Assembly: GCA_938009055.1 (NCBI GenBank)
Contig: CALLIO010000121.1
Coordinates: 1-14,873, forward strand
DNA: 14,873 nt
Origin: an uncultured Altererythrobacter sp.
Lineage (GTDB): Bacteria; Pseudomonadota; Alphaproteobacteria; Sphingomonadales; Sphingomonadaceae
Direction of reading: 5' to 3'
Shown here: positions 6,616 to 13,280 of the stretch, piece by piece
Layout: each line of letters opens with the position of its first letter
How positions within the stretch are numbered: position 1 is the stretch's first letter
Translations under genes and position numbers: made by a program
Notes under the pieces: model-generated
Databases searched by the model: none
What the model saw: the letters and a program-made list of their open reading frames with translations, nothing else
What the model was told of the DNA's origin: nothing

Positions 6616-7557
6616 ATGACCACAGGCGTGACAACACCTGCAGCTCCGGCATCGGCACAAGCGCTTCCGGCTGATTGGCGCGATTTTTACGCGCTGACGA
6701 AGCCGGGCGTGCTGCGTCTGGTGATCTTCACCGGATTGTGCGGATTGCTCGCTGCGCCTGGCTCGATCCACCCGGTGATTGGTTTTACTGCAATCCTCGC
6801 GATTGCGATGGGGGCAGGCGGCGCTGCGGTTCTCAACCAATGGTGGGAAGCCGATATTGATGCCAAGATGAAGCGGACCGCGGATCGCCCATTGCCAACG
6901 GGCCGGATCCAGCGCGTCGATGCACGCGATTTCGGGATCGGGCTTTCGGGCGCTTCTGTGATGATTATGGGCGTTGCAGTGGGTTGGCTGGCGGCGGCAA
7001 TCCTGGCCGTTTCGATTGTCTATTACGCAGTCATCTACACCATGTGGCTGAAGCCACGCACACCGCAAAACATAGTAATCGGCGGCGGCGCGGGGGCATT
7101 CCCCCCGATGATCGGATGGGTCGCGGTGACCGGCGATGTCACTTTGATGCCCGTGCTACTCTTCGCCATCATCTTTTTCTGGACGCCGCCGCATTTCTGG
7201 GCGCTCGCGCTGTTTGTGAAGATGGATTACTCCAATGCGGGCATTCCGATGATGCCGGTTGTCGCGGGCGAGAAATCGACCCGGCGCCAGATCATCGCCT
7301 ATTCCGCGCTGATGGTTCCGCTCTCAGTTAGCCCGTGGTTCATCGGCGGGGCCGGCGCAATTTATGGTATTGCCGCGCTCGCATTGACGCTTGCATTCTT
7401 TGCGCTTTCGCTGCCGGTGGGTTTACGCGAAAGTGTAGAAGGCGATGCGATGAAGCCTGAAAAGCGCTTGTTCGCTTACAGCATTGTTTATCTCTTCGCT
7501 CTGTTTGGCGTATTGGTCGTCGACCGTTTCGCCGCTGCACAAGGATGGATCGGCTGA
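6616..7557 (+). CDS. ctaB: Protoheme IX farnesyltransferase (heme O synthase)
   Basis: Adds a farnesyl group to protoheme to make heme O, the precursor of the heme A used by CoxA. It is a 313-residue polytopic membrane prenyltransferase of the UbiA type. The first Asp-rich motif is at 74-96 (N74, D80, D82, then TADRPLPTG), and the second conserved segment, KMDYSNAGIPMMP, is at about 202-214. The TPPHFWALA motif at 190-198 is typical of heme O synthases. About eight or nine hydrophobic segments are visible. It starts at ATG 6616 with AAGG five bases upstream, and its stop TGA shares one base with the ATG of the next small gene (TGATG). Heme A synthase, the next enzyme, is not in the window. 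cyoE is the quinol-oxidase equivalent. Confidence 0.96.
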   Translation: MTTGVTTPAAPASAQALPADWRDFYALTKPGVLRLVIFTGLCGLLAAPGSIHPVIGFTAILAIAMGAGGAAVLNQWWEADIDAKMKRTADRPLPTGRIQRVDARDFGIGLSGASVMIMGVAVGWLAAAILAVSIVYYAVIYTMWLKPRTPQNIVIGGGAGAFPPMIGWVAVTGDVTLMPVLLFAIIFFWTPPHFWALALFVKMDYSNAGIPMMPVVAGEKSTRRQIIAYSALMVPLSVSPWFIGGAGAIYGIAALALTLAFFALSLPVGLRESVEGDAMKPEKRLFAYSIVYLFALFGVLVVDRFAAAQGWIG

Positions 7558-7682
7558 TGACCCCGCAAGACCGTGAAGAGATGGAAAAACGCCAGAAGAG
7601 CCGCAATCTCGTCCTCGGCGGCACGCTGCTGTTTTTTGTCGTGCTTTTCTACGCAATCACGATTGTGCGGATAGGCGACTAG
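7557..7682 (+). CDS. 41-residue single-span membrane protein (CoxF-like)
   Basis: A tiny gene between ctaB and ctaG. The product starts MTPQDREEMEKRQKSRN, a charged cytoplasmic head, followed by one helix (residues 18-37, GGTLLFFVVLFYAITIV) and a short RIGD tail. Its ATG overlaps the ctaB stop (TGATG), and its stop TAG is one base before the ctaG start, so it is plainly part of the translated operon. Similar small proteins sit at this point in the cox clusters of many alphaproteobacteria and are sometimes called CoxF. They are presumed to help oxidase assembly, but I know of no firm biochemical function. Call based on position, size and topology. Confidence 0.85.
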   Translation: MTPQDREEMEKRQKSRNLVLGGTLLFFVVLFYAITIVRIGD

Positions 7683-7683
7683 G

Positions 7684-8262
7684 ATGGCGAGCGTTGCCCC
7701 CTCGATTGAGCAAAAGAACGCGCGGGTTGGTATTCTCGCCTTTTTGGGTGCCTGCGCAATGTTGGGTATGGGCTATGCGGCCGTGCCCTTGTACGAACTG
7801 TTTTGCCGCGTCACCGGTTTTGGCGGGACGACACAAGTGGCAAGCGAGACCGATGCCGCGATTGCTGAACGGATTGCGAAAAGCGCTGGCGGGGTGGAGC
7901 GATCGATCCGCTTTGACGCTTCAACAGCCAAGAACGTTCCGTGGTTTTTCAAACCGCAGCAAACAACCGACACAGTTCAGATCGGCATTCGTGATATGGC
8001 GGTGTACACCGCGCGCAATGATGGCGATGAGCCGGTTACCGGCACCGCGACCTTTAACGTAGAGCCTGAGCAGGCCGGACAATATTTTCACAAGATCCAA
8101 TGCTTCTGCTTCACCGAGCAGACGTTGCAGCCGGGTCAAGAAGTGCAGATGCCCGTGCTCTATTATATCGATCCGGCTATCCTTGAGGATGAAACCGCCA
8201 AGGATGTCGAACAAATCACTTTAAGTTACACTTTCCACCGGGCGATTGAGCCTGAAAGTTGA
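7684..8262 (+). CDS. ctaG: Cytochrome c oxidase assembly protein Cox11/CtaG
   Basis: A copper chaperone that delivers copper to the CuB site of subunit I. The 192-residue protein has a short cytoplasmic N-terminus and one membrane helix (about residues 14-36, ending AAVPLYELF), followed by a periplasmic immunoglobulin-like domain. The conserved cysteines are present: C41 in LFCRVTGFGG after the helix, and C140 and C142 in the copper-binding KIQCFCFTEQ. VPVLYYIDP-type family sequence is seen as MPVLYYIDP at 156-164. Length is typical. It begins one base after the stop of the 41-residue gene. Confidence 0.96.
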   Translation: MASVAPSIEQKNARVGILAFLGACAMLGMGYAAVPLYELFCRVTGFGGTTQVASETDAAIAERIAKSAGGVERSIRFDASTAKNVPWFFKPQQTTDTVQIGIRDMAVYTARNDGDEPVTGTATFNVEPEQAGQYFHKIQCFCFTEQTLQPGQEVQMPVLYYIDPAILEDETAKDVEQITLSYTFHRAIEPES

Positions 8263-8269
8263 ATAGGGG

Positions 8270-8316
8270 GCGCTACCCTCTAGACCGCCTGCAAGAGGCG
8301 TATTAAGGGCTAGCGC
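8270..8316 (+). other. Nested hairpin in the ctaG-coxC gap
   Basis: An outer stem pairs GCGCTACCCT (8270-8279) with AGGGCTAGCGC (8306-8316): ten pairs with one bulged C at 8310. Inside it, CGCCT (8286-8290) pairs perfectly with AGGCG (8296-8300) around a five-base loop. The structure fills most of the 78-base gap and ends 24 bases before coxC. No T-run follows it, so it is unlikely to be a normal terminator. A role in mRNA processing or in setting subunit III translation is possible; the pairing is seen directly and the function is inferred. Confidence 0.5.
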
Positions 8317-8340
8317 AAGACAAAACTGGGAACCCAAGCA

Positions 8341-9219
8341 ATGGCTGGTACGAAAAACCACGATTATCACATTCTAGAGCCTGACATTTGGCCGCTGATC
8401 GGCTCCTTGTCGGCGCTGACCTTCACCACCGGCATGGTGATGATGATGCATGATGGGTTCTTCGACTCTGCGTGGAAGATCGTGTTGGGCCTTGGCATTG
8501 CCGGTCTGATCGCGACATTCTTCAGCTGGTTCGGCAATGTCGTGCGCGAGGCGGAAGGCGGCGATCATACGCCGGTTGTCCAGCTTCACATGCGTTACGG
8601 CATGATCCTCTTCATCGCCTCAGAAGTGATGTTCTTTGTTGGCTGGTTCTGGGCCTTTTTCGATTTCGCGCTCTTCCCTGATCCGATACAAGCGGTCGAT
8701 CTTGAGCAAAATATCTGGGAAAACCTGATCGGTCAGGAAGGGGCTGCTGGTCTCGACACATTCCCTGCCCAAGGGATTGAAGTTCTCAATGCCTTCCAGC
8801 TTCCGCTGCTCAACACGCTGATCCTGTTGTGCTCGGGCACGACGGTGACATGGGCGCACCATGCGCTGATCCACGGCGACCGCGATGGGTTGAAGTCGGG
8901 CCTGTGGGCAACGATTGCGCTGGGGGCAGTCTTCACCGCGATCCAGGCCTATGAATATTCAATCGCGCCCTTTGCCTTTGGCGGCAACACATACAGCTCG
9001 GCATTTTACATGGCGACGGGCTTCCACGGCTTCCACGTTCTGGTCGGAACGATCTTCCTGATTGTGTGCCTCGCGCGCGCTTACAAGGGGCACTTCACCC
9101 AGCGCCAGCATTTCGGTTTTGAAGCGGCGGCATGGTATTGGCACTTTGTCGATGTGGTGTGGCTGTTCCTCTTCGTCGCCGTCTACATCTGGGGCGGTTG
9201 GGGCGCGCCGGTTCACTAA
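8341..9219 (+). CDS. coxC: Cytochrome c oxidase subunit III
   Basis: The third core subunit of the aa3 oxidase, a seven-helix membrane protein that stabilises subunit I and the entry of its D channel. It has 292 residues. Family features include the N-terminal HDYHILEPDIWPL, the segment RYGMILFIASEVMFFVGWFW at about 85-104 with its conserved Glu, the central TVTWAHHALIHGDR, the GFHGFHV segment, and the C-terminal AWYWHFVDVVWLFLF. The start at ATG 8341 fits the family; only a weak ribosome binding site (GGGAACC) precedes it, just after the nested hairpin. The DUF983 gene follows after four bases. Confidence 0.97.
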   Translation: MAGTKNHDYHILEPDIWPLIGSLSALTFTTGMVMMMHDGFFDSAWKIVLGLGIAGLIATFFSWFGNVVREAEGGDHTPVVQLHMRYGMILFIASEVMFFVGWFWAFFDFALFPDPIQAVDLEQNIWENLIGQEGAAGLDTFPAQGIEVLNAFQLPLLNTLILLCSGTTVTWAHHALIHGDRDGLKSGLWATIALGAVFTAIQAYEYSIAPFAFGGNTYSSAFYMATGFHGFHVLVGTIFLIVCLARAYKGHFTQRQHFGFEAAAWYWHFVDVVWLFLFVAVYIWGGWGAPVH

Positions 9220-9223
9220 ATCA

Positions 9224-9649
9224 GTGACTGACAACAACCAAATTTCCGAAGGGCAGCCGAGCATTAGCCAGGTTGCCCTTTTCGGTTTGTGCCCACGCTG
9301 CGGCGCGAAGAGCCTCTATGCCGGAAAGCTGGTGAAGGCCGATATCCAGTTCGCGCGCGAGTGCAATGCTTGCAGTCTCGACTTTCGCAGCTTCAATGTC
9401 GGCGATGGTCCGGCGGCGTTTCTTACCCTGATTATCGGGGCAGTGATGGTCGGATTGGCGCTATGGCTCGACTTCACCTTCACTCCGCCATTTTGGGTTC
9501 ATGCGCTGATCTGGATTCCTCTCACCGCCGCCGCTGTGATCTATGGCTTGCGCGTGAGCAAAGCGGCCTTGCTGGCGAGCGAATATCGCCACAATGCGGC
9601 AGAGGCCAAAAGGCAAGAGGTCGCCGCAGATGATCTGGAAGAGAGTTAG
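9224..9649 (+). CDS. DUF983 zinc-ribbon membrane protein
   Basis: A 141-residue protein with an N-terminal zinc-ribbon-like CPRCG...CNAC (first pair at residues 23 and 26), then LDFRSFNVGDGPAAF and two membrane helices, about residues 67-85 and 92-110, with the PPFWVH loop between them. This is the DUF983 pattern, often encoded in alphaproteobacterial cox clusters between coxC and surf1; an assembly role is suspected from context only. No ATG is available. I place the start at GTG 9224, four bases after the coxC stop, because it yields MTDNNQISEGQ before the ribbon as in relatives. Longer starts would run back into coxC. The surf1 ATG follows three bases after its stop. Confidence 0.85.
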   Translation: MTDNNQISEGQPSISQVALFGLCPRCGAKSLYAGKLVKADIQFARECNACSLDFRSFNVGDGPAAFLTLIIGAVMVGLALWLDFTFTPPFWVHALIWIPLTAAAVIYGLRVSKAALLASEYRHNAAEAKRQEVAADDLEES

Positions 9650-9652
9650 GCC

Positions 9653-10234
9653 ATGAGACGCATACCGATTCTTCCAACGATCATTGTGATTGCAGCCGTG
9701 CTTACGATGATCGCTTTGGGCATATGGCAGCTAGGCCGCGCGCAGGAAAAAGAGGCACTGCTCGCGCGTTATGAAGGCGCCACACAAAGCGATGAGGTCT
9801 TCAAATGGCCCGGCGATGGCGAGGGGCACGAGCAATTGCTTTACGCCCGTTCGCGCCTGACTTGTGAAAGCGCGCAAGATATCTCGACCTCTGCTGGCAA
9901 GAGCGTGCAGGGGCAGCCCGGCCTCGCAGTCACAGCCACTTGCAATGCGGCTGGCGGTATTGCTGTTCCGGTGGTGCTGGGATGGACGCGCGCAGTTGAG
10001 CTTCCCGAATGGAGCGGCGGCGAGGTTGAGGGTATTATCGCCCCGGGACCGCGGCTTGTGCTCGACCCCCCGCAAGCAGGGCTTGCGGCTAATGCGAAGC
10101 CTGACCCCGGCGATCTGCCCAATAACCATCTCGCCTATGCCGGGCAGTGGTTCTTCTTCGCGCTAACGGCTTTGGTGATCTATTACTTTGCCTTGCGCCG
10201 CCGCTGGCGAGACGGGCAAAGGAGCGAGGCTTGA
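9653..10234 (+). CDS. SURF1-family oxidase assembly protein
   Basis: SURF1 proteins assist maturation of cytochrome c oxidase, probably heme A insertion into subunit I. The 193-residue product has the usual two-helix layout: helix 1 at about residues 7-24, running into LGIWQLGRAQEKE, and helix 2 at about 166-182, preceded by the signature NNHLAYAGQW at 157-166. It is shorter than many SURF1 proteins, with a reduced periplasmic domain, as is common in sphingomonads. GGAAGAGAG within the end of the DUF983 gene serves as its ribosome binding site. A 57-base gap separates it from thrC. Confidence 0.9.
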   Translation: MRRIPILPTIIVIAAVLTMIALGIWQLGRAQEKEALLARYEGATQSDEVFKWPGDGEGHEQLLYARSRLTCESAQDISTSAGKSVQGQPGLAVTATCNAAGGIAVPVVLGWTRAVELPEWSGGEVEGIIAPGPRLVLDPPQAGLAANAKPDPGDLPNNHLAYAGQWFFFALTALVIYYFALRRRWRDGQRSEA

Positions 10235-10291
10235 GCCGCCTCAAGACAGGCTTGCTTGCGTCACCCATCCAGCAGCGCTAACCGCACCCAC

Positions 10292-11692
10292 ATGGAATAT
10301 ATCTCGACCAGAGGCACTGCGCCCACGATGGATTTCGAAGGCGTCACACTGGCAGGCCTTGCCAATGATGGCGGGCTTTATCTGCCCTCTGAATGGCCGC
10401 GTTTCACCGAGGCAGAAATCGCAGACATGGCGGGGCTTCCCTATGCACAGCTCGCCGCCAAAGTGATGGCGCCCTTTGTCGGCGACAGTTTGAGCGAGGA
10501 AGAACTGCTCAGCCTGTGCGAACAAGCCTATGGCCGGTTTGCGCATAAGGCTGTCACGCCGCTGGTGCAGCTGGACGAACAGCAATGGCTGCTCGAGCTT
10601 TTCCACGGGCCAACGCTGGCGTTCAAGGATGTTGCGCTGCAATTGCTGGGGCTGTTTTTCGAAACATTCCTAAGCCGCCGCAAGTCCAACCTCACCATTG
10701 TGGGCGCGACCAGTGGTGACACCGGCTCGGCCGCGATTGACGCCGTGGCCGGGCGCGAGGGTGTCGACATCTTCATGCTCCATCCTGCTGGCAGGGTCAG
10801 CGATGTTCAGCGCCGCCAAATGACAACGGTGCGTGCGCCCAATGTTTACAATATCGCGATTGAGGGCAGCTTTGATGATGCCCAAGCGATGGTGAAGCGC
10901 ATGTTTGGCGATGAGGAGCTAACTTCGCGGTTCAATATCGGGGCGGTCAATTCGATCAATTGGGCGCGGTTGATGGCGCAGGTCGTCTATTACTTTGCCG
11001 CCGCGCTGCAATTGGGCGCGCAGCAGCGTTCGGTCGCCTTCAGCGTTCCGACGGGCAATTTCGGCGATGTCTTTGCTGGCTATGTGGCGGCGCAAATGGG
11101 CTTGCCGATCGAGCGGTTGATCGTCGCGACCAATGTGAACGATATCCTCCACCGCGCGCTTAGCGATGGCGATTATTCGGCCGGTGAAGTGACGCCAACG
11201 GTTGCCCCTTCGATGGATATTCAGGTCAGCTCGAATTTTGAACGCCTGCTGTTTGATTGCGGCGGGCGCGATGGGGCGGCGATGGCAGAGCAGATGCGCG
11301 GCTTTGAAGCGTCCAAGGCGATGCGTTTAACCAATGCCCAGCGCGAAGGGGCAGCGGGCCTTTTCACCAGCACGAGGGCGGATGGCGATCAGCTGTCGCA
11401 AACACTTCGCTGGGCACATGATGAAGCGGGCCAAGTGCTCGATCCGCATACGGCGATTGGTCTGCATGCCGCTCGCGAGTGCGCATTGGATGCGGACATT
11501 CCGGTGGTCACACTCGCCACCGCGCACCCTGCCAAATTCCGCGATGCGGTTGAGCGGGCCATCGGCCAACGCCCGGCGCTTCCGGCGCGGGTTGGCGATT
11601 TGTTCGCGCGCGAGGAAGCGTATGATTCGCTGCCGGGCGATTATGATGCAGTGCGCGCCTATGTTACCGAGCGCGCGACGCCTGCCGATTGA
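10292..11692 (+). CDS. thrC: Threonine synthase
   Basis: A PLP enzyme that converts O-phospho-homoserine to threonine and phosphate, the last step of threonine synthesis. The 466-residue protein starts MEYISTRGTAPTMDF and has the N-terminal segment LANDGGLYLP. The PLP lysine is K112 in HGPTLAFKDVALQLLG, the phosphate-binding loop TSGDTGSAA follows at about 136-144, and later family blocks include SINWARLMAQ and VPTGNFGDVFAGY. The longer open frame starts at a TTG (10256) and lacks support. There is no evident Shine-Dalgarno before the chosen ATG. Its stop overlaps the next ATG by one base (TGATG). thrC after surf1 is a familiar order in sphingomonads. Confidence 0.96.
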   Translation: MEYISTRGTAPTMDFEGVTLAGLANDGGLYLPSEWPRFTEAEIADMAGLPYAQLAAKVMAPFVGDSLSEEELLSLCEQAYGRFAHKAVTPLVQLDEQQWLLELFHGPTLAFKDVALQLLGLFFETFLSRRKSNLTIVGATSGDTGSAAIDAVAGREGVDIFMLHPAGRVSDVQRRQMTTVRAPNVYNIAIEGSFDDAQAMVKRMFGDEELTSRFNIGAVNSINWARLMAQVVYYFAAALQLGAQQRSVAFSVPTGNFGDVFAGYVAAQMGLPIERLIVATNVNDILHRALSDGDYSAGEVTPTVAPSMDIQVSSNFERLLFDCGGRDGAAMAEQMRGFEASKAMRLTNAQREGAAGLFTSTRADGDQLSQTLRWAHDEAGQVLDPHTAIGLHAARECALDADIPVVTLATAHPAKFRDAVERAIGQRPALPARVGDLFAREEAYDSLPGDYDAVRAYVTERATPAD

Positions 11693-12582
11693 TGGCTGCG
11701 CTTGCTTCTGATCCGCTGGTGATGGTGGGCGAGGGCTGGGACAGCTATCGCCTGCTCGACAGCGGGCATGGGCGCAAATGGGAAAGTTTTGGCCCGCATT
11801 CTTTTATCCGCCCCGAACCCCAGGCGATGTGGTCGCCGCGCCGCGATCAATGGCCTGCTGATGCGGAGTTTATTCCCGGTTCTGACGAGGATGGCGGCGG
11901 CCGGTGGCAGGCCGATAATGCACTGCCCGAAGAGGGCTGGCCGCTTAGCTGGGAAGAAGCGAAGTTTACCGCGCAACCCACGCCGTTTCGGCATTTGCAA
12001 TTCTTCCCCGATATGGCGCCGGTTTGGTATTGGATGCGCGATCAATTGGACGGGCGCGCGGACGCGGAAACACTCAATCTGTTCGGCTATACTGGCGTTG
12101 GCTCGCTTGCTTTGTCGCGCCACGGGCGCGTGACCCATGTGGATGCTTCGAAGAAATCGGTGGCCCAAGCGCGCGAGAATGCAGCGCTTTCTGAAATAGA
12201 GGAGCGGCCCGTCCGCTGGTTGGTGGACGATGCGGCGAAGTTTGCCGCGCGCGAGGTTCGGCGCGAGCGGCGCTATGATGGGATTATTCTCGATCCGCCC
12301 AAATTCGGCCGCGGCCCGAAGAGCGAAACTTGGCGTTTGGAAGAAGGGCTTCCCGGTCTGCTCGATGATTGCGCAAAACTGCTCGATGACAAAAGCGCTT
12401 TCCTCTTCCTCACTGTTTATGCGGTACGGATGAGCAGCCTCTCGCTCGCCGGATTGCTGGCGGAAAAGCTCGCCCATTTGCCCGGCACAATCGAGCATGG
12501 CGATCTGGCCGTGCGCGAACAGGGGGAGGGCGCGCGTATGCTTCCAACTGCGATCTTCGCACGCTGGCGCAATTCGGGCTAA
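11692..12582 (+). CDS. Class I SAM-dependent methyltransferase, RlmI/RlmK-like
   Basis: A 296-residue protein resembling the C-terminal catalytic domain of 23S rRNA m5C/m7G methyltransferases (RlmI, RlmK/L). The SAM-binding motif is LNLFGYTGVGSLALS at 128-142, followed by the acidic end of strand 2 (VTHVDASK, D151). The catalytic-type motif IILDPPKFGRG is at 198-208, and AKFTAQPTPFRHLQFFPD upstream is typical of the family. The N-terminal PUA domain of RlmI is absent; instead there are about 85 residues of Trp- and Pro-rich sequence. The ATG shares a base with the thrC stop, so the two are coupled. The substrate is not known; rRNA is the default guess from the family. Confidence 0.85.
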   Translation: MAALASDPLVMVGEGWDSYRLLDSGHGRKWESFGPHSFIRPEPQAMWSPRRDQWPADAEFIPGSDEDGGGRWQADNALPEEGWPLSWEEAKFTAQPTPFRHLQFFPDMAPVWYWMRDQLDGRADAETLNLFGYTGVGSLALSRHGRVTHVDASKKSVAQARENAALSEIEERPVRWLVDDAAKFAAREVRRERRYDGIILDPPKFGRGPKSETWRLEEGLPGLLDDCAKLLDDKSAFLFLTVYAVRMSSLSLAGLLAEKLAHLPGTIEHGDLAVREQGEGARMLPTAIFARWRNSG

Positions 12583-12590
12583 GAGCAGAC

Positions 12591-12962
12591 ATGGCCGATT
12601 CGCTCACCTTGGAAGTTGCCGATCTCGAAGTGGATGTCCTTACCGGCATTTACTCAGAAGAGACGGGCAAACCGCAGCCATTGCGGATTACGATTCAGGC
12701 CGAAATGCAGGTCGAAGATCATTACGATCCCGACACGCCCTTGGCGGCCAGCAAGAATTACATGGATCTGAAATTCGCCGCTTCTGAAGCGCTTCCAACG
12801 GGCGTGCATTTCAAGCTGATCGAATCTTTGGCCGACCACATTTGCGAGACTTTGTTTGTGCAGGATGCGCGCGTTCAAGCGGTCTCTGTAAAAATCGTGA
12901 AGCTGGCGATTGCTGAAGCGAATGAGAAAATCGGCATCACTTTGCGGCGCGAGAGGCGCTGA
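12591..12962 (+). CDS. folB: Dihydroneopterin aldolase
   Basis: Cleaves 7,8-dihydroneopterin to 6-hydroxymethyl-dihydropterin and glycolaldehyde in folate synthesis. The 123-residue length is typical. Family residues visible are E24 in TGIYSEETGK (aligned with E22 of the S. aureus enzyme), the Tyr of SKNYMDLKFA near residue 57 (family Y54), LIESLADHICETLF, and the Lys of VKIVKLAIAEAN near residue 103 (family K100). The identity is clear from these positions, though FolB and FolX-type epimerases are related. It follows the methyltransferase gene by eight bases. Confidence 0.9.
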   Translation: MADSLTLEVADLEVDVLTGIYSEETGKPQPLRITIQAEMQVEDHYDPDTPLAASKNYMDLKFAASEALPTGVHFKLIESLADHICETLFVQDARVQAVSVKIVKLAIAEANEKIGITLRRERR

Positions 12963-12964
12963 GG
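12961..12964 (+). promoter_or_regulatory. Shine-Dalgarno supporting a GTG start
   Basis: GAGG overlaps the folB stop (TGAGG) and lies seven bases before GTG at 12972. It supports initiation of the small SDR-like gene at that GTG. Confidence 0.5.
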
Positions 12965-12971
12965 CACAAAA

Positions 12972-13280
12972 GTGGAAACGCGCGAAATTGCCTCGCTTTC
13001 ATCTCAGCCGATAGCGGCCGCGCAGGCGTTTTACCGCGAGTGTTTGCCTGACATCTTGGATCATCTCGCATCATCTAGGGGTCATCTCTGCCTGTTTCTG
13101 CCCGCGGAAAACAGCGATCATGACGACTGGCGGCGGGCAGCTGCGCGCGATCTGGCGCGCGAATATGCGCCGTCTCGGGTCAATCTGATCGGTGGCGGCG
13201 ATGCGTCTGCGCGCGCAGAAGCGCTGGCATATTTGAGGGATGCGCCCGGCATCACAGGGCAGTATCTACCCCTGTCATGA
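12972..13280 (+). CDS. Small SDR-like (Rossmann-type) protein lacking catalytic residues
   Basis: A 102-residue protein. Its middle and end resemble the second half of a short-chain dehydrogenase: the stretch AFYRECLPDILDHLASSRGH (19-38) looks like the helix before strand 5, LAREYAPSRVNLIGG (61-75) matches the LA.E.AP..IRVN.I.PG block, and ALAYLRDAPGITGQYLP (85-100) matches the AV.FLAS..A.YITGQ.L.VDGG end. The N-terminal TGxxxGIG nucleotide-binding half is missing, and where the catalytic YxxxK should fall (about 47-51) there is NSDHD. So it is unlikely to be a reductase itself. Start is GTG with a good Shine-Dalgarno, and the stop overlaps moaA as ATGA. It may be a maintained remnant of a FolM-type pteridine reductase; that origin is inference. 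Confidence 0.75.
   Translation: METREIASLSSQPIAAAQAFYRECLPDILDHLASSRGHLCLFLPAENSDHDDWRRAAARDLAREYAPSRVNLIGGGDASARAEALAYLRDAPGITGQYLPLS

Noticed and set aside
8270..8340. Nested hairpin read as an intrinsic terminator
   Set aside because: No run of T follows the stem on either strand, and coxC needs read-through from the cluster.
9062..9223. Upstream extension of the DUF983 gene inside coxC
   Set aside because: It would overlap 150 bases of coxC and gives Ser/Arg-rich sequence unlike the family; GTG 9224 fits better.
10256..10291. TTG start adding 12 residues to threonine synthase
   Set aside because: The family begins near MEYISTRG, which is the ATG at 10292; the extra residues are low-complexity and unsupported.
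11689..11691. TTG as start of the methyltransferase gene
   Set aside because: The ATG directly after it gives a standard TGATG overlap with thrC and is preferred.
11659..12498. 279-codon open frame on the minus strand opposite the methyltransferase gene
   Set aside because: It lies wholly antisense to a gene with clear SAM and DPPK motifs; long shadow frames are expected in GC-rich DNA and this one shows no family motif.
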